Assembly: GCA_020809705.1 (NCBI GenBank)
Contig: CP085828.1
Location: 1,240,001 to 1,304,000 of the forward strand
Length of the DNA: 64,000 bases
DNA from: Calonectria ilicicola
Taxonomy: Eukaryota > Ascomycota > Sordariomycetes > Hypocreales > Nectriaceae
Reading direction: 5' to 3'
Shown: one piece after another, positions 23,226-35,825 of the stretch
Position numbering within the stretch: the stretch's first letter is position 1
Layout: every line of letters begins with the position of its first letter
Program-made: the position numbers and the translations under genes
Notes under the pieces: model-generated
Databases searched by the model: none
Seen by the model: only the letters and a program-made list of their open reading frames with translations
What the model was told of the DNA's origin: nothing

Positions 23226-26200
23226 ATGAGCTCTACCACTTCAACTTTGCTCTCATCAGAAAAAGACACTCGAATTGAATATTTTCTAGGGATAATGGAT
23301 AGATTGGATGGGTATGTGATTCTGGTTTGGCACGATACTTTTACTATGCTAACACGGGTGCAGGTGGGCTAGGCCTGGCCCGGCGAGATCCAATGCATCC
23401 TCTCGGCCCTGTTTTTATTTCCAGCGTTCTGGAGGATGCAAGTTCGGGGAACGATGCAAATTTTCTCATGATTCTACTGGAGAAGAAAGAACCTATGCCT
23501 TCCGAAATAACCTCGACAACCTCGAACCTGTGTCCAAACCTCACGAAGGGAAGCTGATCGAATGGAAGCGAATGTGTACTTTTCGCTCCCTTTCTAAGCC
23601 CCCCCCAAACACAATCGCCCGATTTTTCCAACTGGGGATTGATATAATGGATGGAGACTTGGGCGCTGCTCAGGAGACTGTCAAAATTCTCGCGACAGAC
23701 CCTGGTTTGGACTATGTCAAAACCGTCGTTGATGATCACATCTCGGCGGCTCGCAATGAACTGGCTTTGGTTCCCTTATGGGAAACCGAGGTGAAAGGGC
23801 TGTTTACTCTTGTGACCCATCCGAGGATTGTGGATTCAGCCGTTTTAGAGACACAAGCCGCTACCATATTCAACTTCTTGATCGGGGTAGGGGGAAGTCG
23901 CATGACGAGGATCTTCAACTACGTCACACGCTTGGTTCAAATACAGTCGACATCCTCCGAAAAAGCTTTGTTACGAATGCAAGTGGTAGAGTTATCTCTA
24001 GCTGTATTTTCAAAGATTCTCGATTGCAACACTACAACTATTATTCAGCCCGACTTTGCCAAGATGGTTTCAGGCTTGTCGGATGTTCTTAAAGATGATC
24101 CGCCTCCAGAAGAGGCGTTCTCTCACCTCCAAGCATCAAAGTACATGGACTATATCAAGCAGCGCCTAGAAGTAGGCGAGAAGATCCGGGACTTTGACAA
24201 CACAGCCAAAGTTTCCGTATCTAGAGAATCCTTCGTTTTAAGGAGAGACCTGCCTGGTAATTTGTCTGCTGAGGGACCGCGTCATGACAATGACCACGCA
24301 GACATTGCGAAAATCAAGATCATGCCAACGTACGAGGAAATCATGTCGCCAAGAGCAGAATACCTGCCAACAATTGACTCGTCCCAATGGCACATTCAGG
24401 GAATCCGAGGGCGCCTAGACAGAGAGTTCCGTCTCATCAGAGAGGACACTGTTGGGCAACTTCGAGATGCGGTTCGGGAGAAAATGGAACAAATTCAAAA
24501 TCCCGAGCACCACACGCATCGCGCCAAGGATAGCGTACGAACAAACACATACGATTACCCCATTGTAACCGATGTGAAGTTTGGCAATAGGGATGGGATG
24601 GAGATCACAGTCCGGTGTGAACAACCTCTTTCTGTCAGGGGACTAACCGCTCAGCAGCGAAGAGACTGGTGGGAAAGATCAAAAAAACTTCAGTCTGGAG
24701 CACTTGTTTGTGCTATCGACGCCACCGGCACCACACTATTCTTCACTGTTTCGGACTCTACCATGAGGAGCAAAGATGATAAAAAATCTACAAAATTCCG
24801 CAACAGCGCTCAAGGGCTATCGAGTGATGAAGAAAGCCAGACTCCTCTAACGCTTTGTGAGAATGAAAATTATCTCTTCGCTAGGCTTCAACTTGTGGAT
24901 GCAGATCAGCCCGAAGTATTAAACGTACTTCGCTGGTACGAAAGCGTGGGAGGAACCCAGCGGCGGTATCTGATCGAGTTCCCTGGGATTCTGCTGCCGT
25001 CGTTCCAACACACCCTGGCGGCTTTGCAGCAGATGTCTGAAAAACCGAATATTCCTTTCACTCACATTCTGGCTCCGGATGATGATTCGGCCAATCTGGA
25101 CATCAACCCACCTCAATATTCCAGGAAACCGGGCTTTGCTTTTAGTTCAAAATGCCTTGGCCGGAACAAAAGTGATTTCGAAATAGACCCAAGTATGCTC
25201 CTCAGCGCCAATACTCTCGCATCAAAGACAGAGCTCGACCCCACCCAATCAGCTGCGGTCTTGAATACTTTGTCACGGGAGTTTGCTCTCATTCAAGGTC
25301 CTCCGGGGACAGGAAAAAGCTATACAGGAGAGAAGATAATCCAAGTGCTCTTGGAGAATCGAGACAGCGCCAGACTGGGGCCTATAATATGTGTCTGCTA
25401 CACAAATCATGCTTTGGATCAACTGCTGGAGCATCTGTTAGATGATGGAGTCAAAAAGATCATCCGAATAGGTTCTCGATCAAAGTCAGATAAGCTTGCG
25501 AGCTTAAACCTCCGAGATATTGCAAAGAGTTATATTCGAACAAAGTCAGAAAGTACGGGACTGTACGCAGTAGAAGGGGCAATCCGAGGCTTCGTTCGTG
25601 AAGGGAATGAGTTGCTTGGCGAACTCGAGCACCTAGGTTCATTGAACTCCGTCAAAGAATTTTTGGAGATGCACCACCCTTGCCATTTCGATGAACTTTT
25701 CGAAAACCATGAAGATGGCTGGGAGAAGGTGGATTACAACCCAGAGCGTATTTTTGAAAGGTGGATTCAGAGTGGACCTGTCGGAAACGAAGCCCGACCA
25801 ATTCCAATCTTGCAAGAGGTATCAGTTTGGACAATGAATCAACAAGAGAGACGACAAATTTACAACAGGTGGCTCGAGGATATTCCCGAGATGATTATCT
25901 CCAAATTGGCTGGTGTTCATGGGGAATACTGCCAAGCATTGAAGCAACGACAGATGATTCGTGGAGACGTGGACCTTCGATGCCTTGAACAAGCTCATGT
26001 GATAGGCGTTACGACTACAGGGCTCGCAAGAAACTTGAATCTTTTTCGGAAGCTCCATTCCAAAGTTCTGTTGTGCGAGGAAGCTGGAGAAGTTCAGGAG
26101 GCGCACATTCTGACTGCTCTCATCCCCTCCTTAGAGCACTGTATTTTGATCGGCGATCACCTTCAACTGCGGCCGCAAATCCAAAACTACGACCTCCAAA

Positions 26201-29200
26201 GCACAAACCCACGGGGTGAACAGTACTCTCTGGACGTTTCACTATTTGAAAGACTCGTACAGCCACGGATCGAAGAAAGTAAGCAAGTTCCTTACAGTGT
26301 TTTGGAGACACAGAGACGAATGCATCCCTCCATAGCAAATCTCATTCGATCAACTCTTTATCCATCCCTAAAGGATGCGGACAAGGTTGAGGGTTATCCT
26401 GAAGTGGTGGGAATGAAGAAAAGACTCTTTTGGTTTCACCATCGGGAGCCTGAGGCTGCGTCTGCAGGAACCGATTCTTTGGGCACATCCCATTCCAACG
26501 ACTTTGAAGTCGAGATGACTGTCGCTTTGGTTTCGCATCTTTCAAGACAAGGCAACTATTCCCAGGGAGATATTGCTGTAATCACCCCCTATCTGGGCCA
26601 ACTCCACCGACTTCGTCGTCGAATGGAGTCCATGTTTGAGATCCGTATAAATGAGCGAGACCAAGAAGATCTTGAAGCTATCGACGCGAACAACAAGGCT
26701 ATGCGCAAGCCTGCAGGGCCGACTATAGCCAAAACGACCCTTCTTAAGAGCATTAGGGTCGCAACCGTTGACAACTTTCAAGGGGAAGAAGCCAAAGTCA
26801 TTATCATATCTCTTGTTCGAAGCAATCCGGAACAGCGATGCGGGTTCCTTCGAACGCCTAATCGAATCAATGTGCTCTTGTCACGGGCACAGCATGGGAT
26901 GTATATAATCGGTGACTCGAGGACCTACTCTACAGTTCCCATGTGGTCTCAAGTCCTGAGCATGCTTGAAAAGGACCACAATCTTGGTCCTGAGCTCGAA
27001 CTCCAGTGTCCTCGCCATCCGGACACTCCGATTTTAGTTTCAAGGCCAGACCACTTCCTTCAATTTTCACCCGAAAGTGGATGCAATATGCCCTGCGAGA
27101 AGCGGCTTCGATGCGGTCACCCTTGCGTTGGAAGGTGCCACTCTGATGTTCTGCATCAAGCCGTGAAATGTCTCGAGGCTTGCCCCCGTTTGAAGAAAGG
27201 CTGTGACCATGCCTGCCCTCTTCGATGCGGAGACCTTTGTCAAGAGAAGTGCCAAGTGCGACTGAAAGATATCAACCTCGTACTGTCGTGTGGTCATCAA
27301 ATTTCTTCGGCTCTATGCTGGGAGGCGCAAAATCCAGCCTCAATTCGGTGTACCAGGGAAGTCAAGAAGACGGTTCCAGGTTGCAAACATACCGTGAATG
27401 CTCCATGTTATTGGGATATTCAGACCAACTGGTACAGATGCAAATCTCAGTGCAGTCACAATCTTCCATGCGGCCATACATGCAAGAGCCTCTGCTTCGA
27501 GTGTAATACTCGGAAAGATGGCCAAGTTATAGAGCAAAATCATGGCATCTGCAAGCAACAATGTGGCCGGAAGTATTCTGCTTGCCCTCACAGTTGCGTT
27601 CAGGATTGCCATGGTGAAACTCCGTGCCCGCCCTGTAAGCAACCATGCGAAGTCCGTTGCAGCCATTCAAAGTGCGACAAACCTTGCCATGAGCCATGTG
27701 CTCCGTGTGCTGCTAGCTCTTGCGACTCTAGCTGTCCTCATGCAAAGTGCACGATGCCCTGTGCCGCACCTTGTGACTGGGTGCCATGCTCTAAGAGATG
27801 TGAAAAATTGCTGGAATGCGGGCATCAATGTAAGTTGCGAACATGCTCCCTACTGGAAATTTGACTAACAAAGCATTAGGTCCCTCAGTCTGTGGAGAAG
27901 CTTGCCCAACTCCAGCCTATTGCCAACAGTGCGCATCTCAGGAAATAAAGTCGGTCTGTGTGGATTTCCTGGAAATGAAAGAATACCATGAGATCGACTT
28001 GAACGAAGATCCTTGCATTTTCCCCGACTGCCGACATTTCTTGACTGCTTCGTCCATGGATGGCCGCATGGAGATGTCAAGACACTACGAATTGGATGAG
28101 AATGGCCTGCCGAAAGAAATCCTCAGTTCAGAACCATTTTCACTAGAAAACTTCGGAGTCATAACTTGCCCTACCTGTCGAGGTCCATTACGAAACGTTT
28201 CTAGGTATGGACGAGCTGTGCGCCGTGCGATGCTAGACGAGGCCACAAAGAAGTTCATCACTTGGTCGCAAACGGAGTATCAGATCCTTGCAGGGCAACT
28301 TATAGATGAAGCAGAAAATCTTGCCAATATGCCCCAGGCTCCCTTGGTTTTGGTGCCTACCGGGGCCAATGACTCTGAACCACACCAAGCTCAACTCAAC
28401 ACAGCCATGCGTGCAATTTCATGCAACAATAGACACAAGAGGATTAGGAATTTCCGAAATAAAGTCATCAGATATGGCATAAGTGTGAAGAAAGAAGAAC
28501 AGCCGTTCCAGCGAGTTGCAGATCTCGTCAAGTATGCGAATCTTAGCCGCGGAACAAGCAAAGAATTTCGGTTTGATGAGCAATCCACCATCCAAGTCAA
28601 AGGATCACTTCTTGCTGCTTGTTTGTTCATAAAATGCGACATTACTAGAATTGAAGACTTCTTGTCGAGTAAGCGGGGAGGATTTGTCCCGATTGAGGCA
28701 GAGATCAAGATCGACTTGTCGGCTCATTTGCTTGAATGCGAAAAATTCATTCAGCTAGCCACCAGCACCAAGCACCCACTGGAACAAACACAAGGACATA
28801 TATTCTATGCCAAAATCTGTTACTTTTGGACATCCCTCGGAAGCTTGGCATCTCCTCCCAAGTCGCAAGAGCTTGTTGGCCGGGATTCCGTCGTAGTCGC
28901 AGAACATCTCAAACAGCAAGGTCTACGCCACATCCATCAAGCCCGTGCCCTGATGGACAAGTATCCGTCAACATCGGCGTTAAAGCAAGATTTGGAGAAT
29001 GTGGAATCTGCATTAAATGGCCATGTATATCATGAAGTTACAGCTGAGGAATTGCGGCAAGTTTATCTGGCCTCAGGTGGAGAGCTCAGGGGGACAGGGC
29101 ATTGGTATCGATGTCGTAATGGACACCCATTTACGATTAACAACTGCGGAATGCCAATGGAGGAGGCCAGATGTCCAGAATGCAACGAGCCTATTGGAGG

Positions 29201-29288
29201 ACAGAATCATGAGGCGGTAGAGGGTGTGAGTCGTGCGACAGACATTGACGAAATAGGCCGCGAGTTTGAAGGTGCGGGAGTCAATTAA
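23226..29288 (+). CDS. ZNFX1-like superfamily 1 helicase with CCCH, NFX1-type and RZ-type zinc fingers (1986 aa)
   Basis: Exons are 23226-23311, 23364-27829 and 27880-29288; the introns are 52 and 50 nt, both with CTAAC branch sites. Domains in order: a CCCH finger (C-x8-C-x5-C-x3-H) at about residues 45-64; a conserved central region; an SF1 helicase core with Walker A GPPGTGKS at about 674, motif II 'LLCEEAGE' at about 932 (EEAG instead of DEAD/DEAG, as in the ZNFX1 class), 'GDHLQLRPQ', 'DNFQGEEAKVII' at about 1163 and 'LLSRAQHG' at about 1200; a Cys/His-rich NFX1-type finger array from about 1270 to 1540; and a C-terminal RZ finger 'GHWYRCRNGHPF...CPECNEPIGG' at about 1920-1950. Animal ZNFX1 and fission-yeast Hrr1 act in RNA silencing, and Neurospora SAD-3 is a related helicase in meiotic silencing. 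A similar role here is inference. Confidence 0.9.
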
Positions 29289-30184
29289 TGCAAGGAAGTG
29301 ATTGAGGAAAATGAGTCGACGTTTGACATAGTTGGGTGTGTATTTCCGATGAATTCAAATGATACATTTGGCTTTCTTAGAATCATGAATAAAATACCCA
29401 CCGCTATTTCTCTCCCGTAGCCACAAAGCTCGACCGGCCTAGAACATTTCGACTTAGTTGTAAAAACGAAGCTGAAGATGAATCAACACGGAAAAATGTT
29501 CAAGGTCAAATTATTTAGATAGAATCATTTTATTAGTTCGTTGAAGGACAATGGGAAAAGGTAGAGTAAGTTGGCAGCAATTATTTCCATGGGTATTAAT
29601 TTTCAACACACCTCAGAACCCCTGCGACCCAAGAGGGCGCGTGGCCTCATAATCTGTACGGTTTACGCAGATTGTAGGCAACCAGCAATTAGTCATGCCA
29701 CCTGCTCTGAATCAACACTGACGCATGCACCTCAATGCTGTTGGTAGAGTATTCGCAGGATGACGAGGCCCTACAAGAACGAAAGTAATCAAGGTCCGAA
29801 AGGCATCGTTTGCACCAATTATCGGGGTAAATTTATCATCATACCCTAGATCATTGAGTGGATGTTCTCCTTTAACATTTAGGATTAGCTTAGCACGCGG
29901 GTTATTCCCCGGCCCACCCCCTTGCACGAATTTGCATTTCGTCTTACACAACATACGATGAGCTACCAACAAGCCAACACCATGGCTCTCTTGTCAAATA
30001 GGCAGAAATGTCTGGATTCTCTCTCAATTCTCATGGATTTTTTTCTTAGACATTCTCTGGCTTTAGCAGTGTCATTTGCATTACTGTGCCATCCTTTTTC
30101 TTGCATACAGTAATCACCAGAATCCCAGAGACTTTGTAACTTGTTTTTAAGGCCACATATTCCATCTCGATTGGAACTAAGAGT
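29289..30184. other. Spacer upstream of the first MFS gene
   Basis: About 0.9 kb, moderately AT-rich, with no gene seen. Unlike the promoters at 35.8, 38.6 and 42.9 kb, it has no exact TTGCCGG. Confidence 0.45.
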
Positions 30185-31995
30185 ATGAAAAGATTCCAAA
30201 TACCTCCGCTGCAGAGTGGTGACGAGCAGCAACAAAGCCAAGACATACCGCCAGCGCCGTCGCCCCGGCCTGAGCAAGACAATGGTGCTATTCACGCTCA
30301 GTTTTCACATTCGCCACCACTGCCACCCAAACCAAGTAAACCTTTATCATTCTACATGTCGGTTCTCATGCTTGCTCTTGTTGCGCTGACTGTGGCATGG
30401 GATTCTACGACCCTGGCTGTGGCAACACCGGTGCGTACTGAACATTAATTACAGTCATTGATTTCCCTACCACTTTAAGCCCTTTATTCTTATCGCTTGA
30501 GTGCCTTTATTTTCCGTAACCTGGCTAATTATGCAACCACATTCTCAGACTATCACAGGCCAGCTACAAGGGACCAGCCTAGGGTCATTTTGGGCTAGCA
30601 TTGCTTTCATGCTTGGTGTCGTCGTAACACAGCCTATCTATTCTAGTGTGTCAAATGTACTTGGGCGAAAATTGCCGCTCCTAGTGGCGACCTTTTTCTT
30701 TGCCTTGGGCTGCGTGATATTTGCTGTGGCTAGCAATATGGCTGTCGTTATTACTGGCCGAGCCTTGCAAGGCTTCGGTGGCGGGGGTCTTGATGCGCTC
30801 CAAGCTGTTGTTCTTTCCGATGTCACCACACTGAGGGAACGCCCTAAGTATTTGGGGATTATGTCTTTTGCAATCGCAATAGGAACTGTCATAGGTCCTC
30901 TTGCGGGCGCATTGTTCACCGAGCATGTTAGTTGGAGATGGATCGGCTGGATCAATATGCCCTTTACTGCGATAATTGCCCTGCTTACTGTCTTCTTCCT
31001 GCATCTAAGACATATAGATCTTGCCTGGAGTGCTAAACTTCGCCTCTTGGATTGGTTCGGTATGTTACTCTTTGCCATAGGCACCACGCTTTTTGCATTG
31101 CCCCTTAGCTGGGCTGACAACCTATATCCTTGGTCTTCTTGGCAGACTCTGGTCCCCTTGATCACTGGGCTACTACTGCTCATCGGGTTTGCATTTTATG
31201 AGGCGAAGCCGGCTGAACCTATTATTCCGCATCGCATCTTCGCCAACATCACTTCTTCAGTGGCACTGGCGTCAGGTTTCCTAAATGGGATGCTCATGTA
31301 CTCCCTCATCCTTTACATACCCCTGTTTTTCCAGGCGGTATTTCTCCAGAAGCCTCTTCAAGCAGCCCTTTCTGCCCTCCCGCTAGCTCTTACTACTATA
31401 GGGTTTAGTTTCATCGCATCAATAATCATCGAAAATTCGCGTCGGTGTCGTTGGCAGCTCCTTCTAGCTTGGGTACTCACCACTGTCTTCATGGGTTTGT
31501 GGAGCCGGATAGGTAAAGACACCTCCAAAGCAACTTCATATTGCTTCCAAGTTTTTCTTGGGGCTGGTATTGGAACTGCTTTTACTACGACTACAGTGCA
31601 ACTAAGCCAGTGTGCAGCTTATCAACGATGTAGGTCTTGTTGCCGGACTTCTCGTCTTCTTTCGTCTGCTAGGCGCTCTCCTCGGGCAAGCGATTGGGGC
31701 GGCCATTTTCAGCTCGGTTTTCCAACGTCACCTATCCGAACTTGGGCAGTTACCAGATTCACTGAAAACACTAGAGGATCCGAGCCAAGCGATTGGTTTT
31801 ATCTCCTCTCTGGGCGAACTTGACTTATCTGATGAGATGACCGTAAAGCTCACAGATTTGTATCAACGTCCATTCCAAACTATATGGATAGTCATGGCAG
31901 CATTTTCATGTCTTGGTGTTCTCACATCACTTTTAGCAAAGGAGCTTACGTTGGAAATCGACGATGTCGGCATACAGGGATTTGAAGAGAGGTAG
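30185..31995 (+). CDS. MFS transporter (DHA2-type drug:H+ antiporter-like), broken by a +1 frameshift
   Basis: Exon 1 is 30185-30430 and exon 2 starts at 30549, after a 118-nt intron (GTGCGT...TCTCAG). The protein has a proline-rich cytosolic N-terminus, then 'TVAWDSTTLAVATP|TITGQL' at the junction, an 'SNVLGRKLPL' motif-A-like loop, 'GRALQGFGGGG', and the other helices of a 14-TM DHA2 transporter. Around 31617-31620 ('GCAGCTTATC') homology continues only one base out of frame: upstream frame to '...FTTTTVQLSQCA', downstream frame from 'NDVGLVAGLLVFFRLLGALLG' to the stop at 31995. One extra T explains it. No intron of usable length and phase restores the frame, because the only candidate GT...AG (31567-31617) is 51 nt and keeps the wrong phase. 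It is either a young pseudogene or an assembly error. Confidence 0.75.
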
Positions 31996-32542
31996 GCAGT
32001 TTACCATGCAGAATTACCACTTGGATTTTCCAGTATTGAGCAGTGTTTGCCAAAGCTCAAACATGCATTTCCCGGAATTCTCAATCATTAACATTAAAAA
32101 ACACTATGACGGGTGACGTGACAATTGCCATTTCATGCAAAATTGTCCCAGGGATGAATATACCTAGCTCTCATGAATTTAGCCCTCCAGATTATGAATC
32201 TTGGTGGTTGTCCGAATAATTGATACACGCCCGGGAATAACTCGAGAGAGCGCTAGAGCACACTGGCTTTACAACCAACCGCTATCTTGAGGAAATACAA
32301 ATGCCATAGCGCTTTAATGCCAACTAAAATTACTCAGCAGCTCCCTAACTAATGGTGAGTGAAGATGTCTTATCAGTCTGCCGCAAGATGCCGGTCCCTT
32401 GTCCGGACCCCACTTGACTTATCAACACCACGACGATGCCAACCATCTGCGAGGCACTAGCCCTCTTTTTCTGGCAAAATTGCCGTGCCATGGCCTACAT
32501 TTGAAGAATATCGGCAGTATCCAGCACCTTCGCCATTCAATT
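31996..32542. other. Spacer between the MFS gene and the Zn2Cys6 gene
   Basis: About 0.55 kb. CGG half-sites lie close to the regulator start (ATGCCGGTC at about 32389 and TCCGGAC at about 32402), which would suit autoregulation by a zinc-cluster protein, although neither is an exact TTGCCGG. No gene was seen. Confidence 0.35.
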
Positions 32543-34711
32543 ATGAGACCCTCTTCCAGCCCGCACGGGTCGGTTGAAAACAGCGGCAACCTAGATGCCG
32601 ATAGCGGCAACACTGAGAGCATCAGGACCCAGCAGCCCGCCTCAGCAGCGGCAAAGCGCCGGAATCCAGTTGCCTGCCGCCGTTGCCGGCGCCTGCGCTC
32701 TAAGTGCACTCACTTGTCATCCACTGCTCCCTGCGAAGGCTGCCAACTTGCCGGCCCTCAGGTAGCGTCCCAGTGTTACTTCCCACGACGCGGCGAGAAG
32801 GACGTGGACCGATTATTCCGGCGCAGACAGATTCACAATGCAGAGAGCAGCCCATCTCGGGACGTTCATCACCCGCCTGCGTCTCCGGACCCGATGCCAC
32901 TGAGCCATGTCCCTGTGACTCCCCCGGTCGGCCGGCCTCGGGGTCCGTCGCCGGATACGAGCCCCAGCATTCGCCGGGTCCTGATGCCCGCGCCGGCTTT
33001 CGAGATTGAAGATGTTTTGCCTCCTTGGGATGAGATTGTCGAGGGATGCCGCATCTTCGTCACCTCGTACTTTCAGCTGGGGTTTATACCTAAAGCCATA
33101 TTTTTAGAAGATTTAATCAACCGCCCTGCGTCCATCAACAAATTCCTCTTGACCTGTATTTTGTCCATCTCCGCGAGATTCACTCCTTCATTAGCAAAGC
33201 GCTATGGAAATTCTCGGCGTGCGACCGATTATTTTCTCGATATTGCAAAGGCAGTGGTGTCGACTGAGATGTACAGGCCATCGCTTGAACGCATCCAAGC
33301 CTTCTTCTTGCTCGCAATTAGTCAATGGGGAAATGGTGACAAAGACAAATCAAGTATGGATATGGGCGTAGCTGTGCGGATGGCTGCCCTGCTGAAACTA
33401 CATTGTGAAGAGTCATATTTCCTTGACAAGGGTTGTCCCACGGAACAGGTAATACGTTCTGAAAGCGCCAGACGAGTGTTTTGGATGATTCAAAGCCAAG
33501 AGAACCTTCATTCAGGCTACAAAACACCTGCGCCTTTCCCTTTAGAAGATATCACGACTCTCCTCCCATGCAGCGAGGCTGATTTCGCGTTTGGGACAGT
33601 CCCTGCTGACCGTGCTGCCTTGGCTGGAACACCGCCTGGCATTGAAAATCCCCAATTAATTCACTCGCCAACGAGGTGCTTGTTTGCTACCCTTGTTCAG
33701 GCGCATGGCCTTTGGGGAATGATTGCCCGGAGTGCCGGTCGAACTGGTATCAGTCTGAGCAAGATCCCTCCATGGGACCCTACAAGCAACCATCGAAGGA
33801 CATTATTGGACCTACAGAAATGGGAGGAAAGTATACCTCCTCGACATACGTTTTCTATATGGAACCTAAGGGGTTGGAAATCAGAATCTCTCCATCTCGC
33901 CTACCTTTCCATCACCATGGTTTTGCGACTAAGCAACATCGTCATTCGTTGCATATATCTTGAAAATATGCTCTCCTCTCTGACAAATTTATCATCAAGC
34001 CCAACGGCTACATCAGGTGAGGACAGTCCTGAGGAGGTGTGTACCCAAGCTCCAGCGGGCTTCTGGGAAAAGACATCGCAGGATTTGTTCACGAATGTGT
34101 TGATGTTGTATGAACAAATTGAAGCCTTTGTCTCCATGCGAGCTCCTGATGAAGGCTTTCCCCAGATCCTTGTATTTTGTGTCTATATAAGCGGCTCTTT
34201 GGCGACATACTTGTGGCGAAACCCTGCGCTTTGTCCTGAACTAGCTGATAAAGCAGAAGGAATGACTCGAAGGGCACTTGAGGTCCTCGATGAGCTACAT
34301 GTAGCTTGGCCAACTAGTTCTAGATGGCAGAGAGGATTACAGCAAATCGCAACTCCAACGGAAGTTAGTATGGCCAGCGATCATACGGCGCCGACTCCAT
34401 CGCAGCAAATCCAGTCCGAAGATGTCACGATGCGTCATCTCGATAACCAATCAGCACTGGCTGGCAGCCAGACAATAGATCAAAGGCGCAGCACTGCATT
34501 AGTAGAATCCAATTCTACCATGACGGAAGGAATCTTTGGAGAACCAATGCATTCTTTCCCTTTGGAGAATAGCACCTTTCCAAGACTCGAAAGTGCGGTC
34601 CCAGGAATTCTGCCAGATGACTTATTTAATGCCGAGTTGGATGCGTTCCTTCACGGAGGATTTCATTACGATCTTATGGGAAATTGGGGGATGGCAGGAT
34701 TTGGAGGCTAA
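32543..34711 (+). CDS. Zn2Cys6 fungal transcription factor, likely regulator of the adjacent cluster
   Basis: A single-exon frame of 722 residues from the first in-frame ATG at 32543. The zinc cluster at about residues 49-85 is C-x2-C-x6-C-x8-C-x2-C-x10-C (beginning ACRRCRRLRSKC), a binuclear GAL4-type DNA-binding domain that usually reads CGG half-sites. A Ser/Pro-rich linker follows, then a fungal middle-homology domain (about residues 170-470) with 'FLLTCILSISARFTPSLAKRYG', 'ERIQAFFLLAISQWGNGDKDKSSMDMGVAVRMA' and 'SARRVFWMIQSQENLHSGYKTP'. The C-terminus is acidic and Ser/Thr-rich, suited to activation. It lies 3' of the broken MFS gene and tail-to-tail with the hydrolase gene, 34 bp apart. 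Its target is inferred to be the TTGCCGG-bearing promoters nearby. Confidence 0.9.
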   Translation: MRPSSSPHGSVENSGNLDADSGNTESIRTQQPASAAAKRRNPVACRRCRRLRSKCTHLSSTAPCEGCQLAGPQVASQCYFPRRGEKDVDRLFRRRQIHNAESSPSRDVHHPPASPDPMPLSHVPVTPPVGRPRGPSPDTSPSIRRVLMPAPAFEIEDVLPPWDEIVEGCRIFVTSYFQLGFIPKAIFLEDLINRPASINKFLLTCILSISARFTPSLAKRYGNSRRATDYFLDIAKAVVSTEMYRPSLERIQAFFLLAISQWGNGDKDKSSMDMGVAVRMAALLKLHCEESYFLDKGCPTEQVIRSESARRVFWMIQSQENLHSGYKTPAPFPLEDITTLLPCSEADFAFGTVPADRAALAGTPPGIENPQLIHSPTRCLFATLVQAHGLWGMIARSAGRTGISLSKIPPWDPTSNHRRTLLDLQKWEESIPPRHTFSIWNLRGWKSESLHLAYLSITMVLRLSNIVIRCIYLENMLSSLTNLSSSPTATSGEDSPEEVCTQAPAGFWEKTSQDLFTNVLMLYEQIEAFVSMRAPDEGFPQILVFCVYISGSLATYLWRNPALCPELADKAEGMTRRALEVLDELHVAWPTSSRWQRGLQQIATPTEVSMASDHTAPTPSQQIQSEDVTMRHLDNQSALAGSQTIDQRRSTALVESNSTMTEGIFGEPMHSFPLENSTFPRLESAVPGILPDDLFNAELDAFLHGGFHYDLMGNWGMAGFGG

Positions 34712-34745
34712 GTAATTTATACTACATAATAAAATTGGGTTTCTA

Positions 34746-35825
34746 TTAGCGACGGAAAGCTTTTTTAAGTTGCTCAGCTGCTTCCTCGACCATCTTTCTC
34801 CCCCGTGCTATTTTACCGCAAAGCGATAAGATGGAGTGTGTACCACCTTCTATGCTATCTATCTCTACTTCAACCCCGAGCTCTTTCAATTGTTGGCCAA
34901 AGAGTTCCGCTTCTGGAGCGAGAATGTCTCGCTCTGATATAGCCATCCAAGTGCTTGGTAGCTTTGACAACAATACGCTAGGCGCAAAATTTGGACTCGC
35001 ATCCCATTGGCTTCTGTCTTTAGCTTCAGTGAAATAGAGCTTTCTGTACCACTCCATTCTTGCCGGGGTTAACCAAGGAGCTGTTGGCGCGTTCCTCGCC
35101 CAAATTCCTTCGGAAGTGGCTGTGTTGTCAATGACTGGGACAATAAGAAGAAGAGAAACCACAGGACAGGTCACCGGTCTTAGCGACGGAGACGCAGACG
35201 GTAGGCTGATAGAAGCATCGAGGGCTGATAGCGATGCGACTATTGCAAGAATAGCACCTGCTGAGGTTCCGCCGACGGCGATTTTAGAAGTGTCAATGGG
35301 CCCCAGCTCTGGTGGGTTTGATGAAACCCATCGAAGCGTATCAGCAGCATCCTCAACGGCGGCAGGGAATGGATTCTCTGGGGCTAGGCGATAGTCGACG
35401 GTGATCACCACGCATTTTGTCTCTGGTTTCGGTCAACATTCTGCGGCATCGGTTTCTCATATCAACGAACCTTGACAGATGAATGTCACAAAATCTTTAT
35501 TATCGTCTAGCCCACCAATAGCCCACCCTCCGCCATGGAACCAAATAAAAACAGGCCATCCAGATTCACCACTGTCGCCAGATGGGGTGTATGCCCTCAC
35601 CTGGAATTTGCCCACGCGAAAGTCTTTAGTACTCCCAACGGACAGTGGAGGCAGCCCCCCAGGTGGAAGCGACGGCTCGGTTCGTGCCGTGCCATCCCAT
35701 ATCTTCAAACCATCCGGCTGCACATATTGCATATATTCGTCGTGAAATGCAACATATTCGGGGTCGAGCTTTTCCCGAATTTCGGGGTGCACTGGCTGCC
35801 AGATCTTTGGGCCCTCGTCAGACAT
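34746..35825 (-). CDS. Alpha/beta-hydrolase (HSL-type esterase/lipase family)
   Basis: Exons are 35825-35471 and 35422-34746, with a 48-nt intron (GTTCGT donor, TTGAC branch-like site, CCAG acceptor); the product is 343 residues. The oxyanion motif HGGGW is at 97-101, the nucleophile elbow GGTSAG has Ser172, 'VDYRLAPENPFPAAVED' is typical of the HSL group, the acid is probably the Asp of 'SERDILAP', and the catalytic His is in 'GGTHSILSL'. There is no signal peptide, so it is probably cytosolic. It hydrolyses an ester or related acyl bond of unknown identity. It is divergent from the amidohydrolase gene through a 353-bp promoter with two TTGCCGG copies. Confidence 0.9.

Noticed and set aside
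31567..31617. A 51-nt intron to explain the MFS frame change
   Set aside because: Its length is a multiple of three, so the frame would not change, and it would remove a conserved transmembrane segment.
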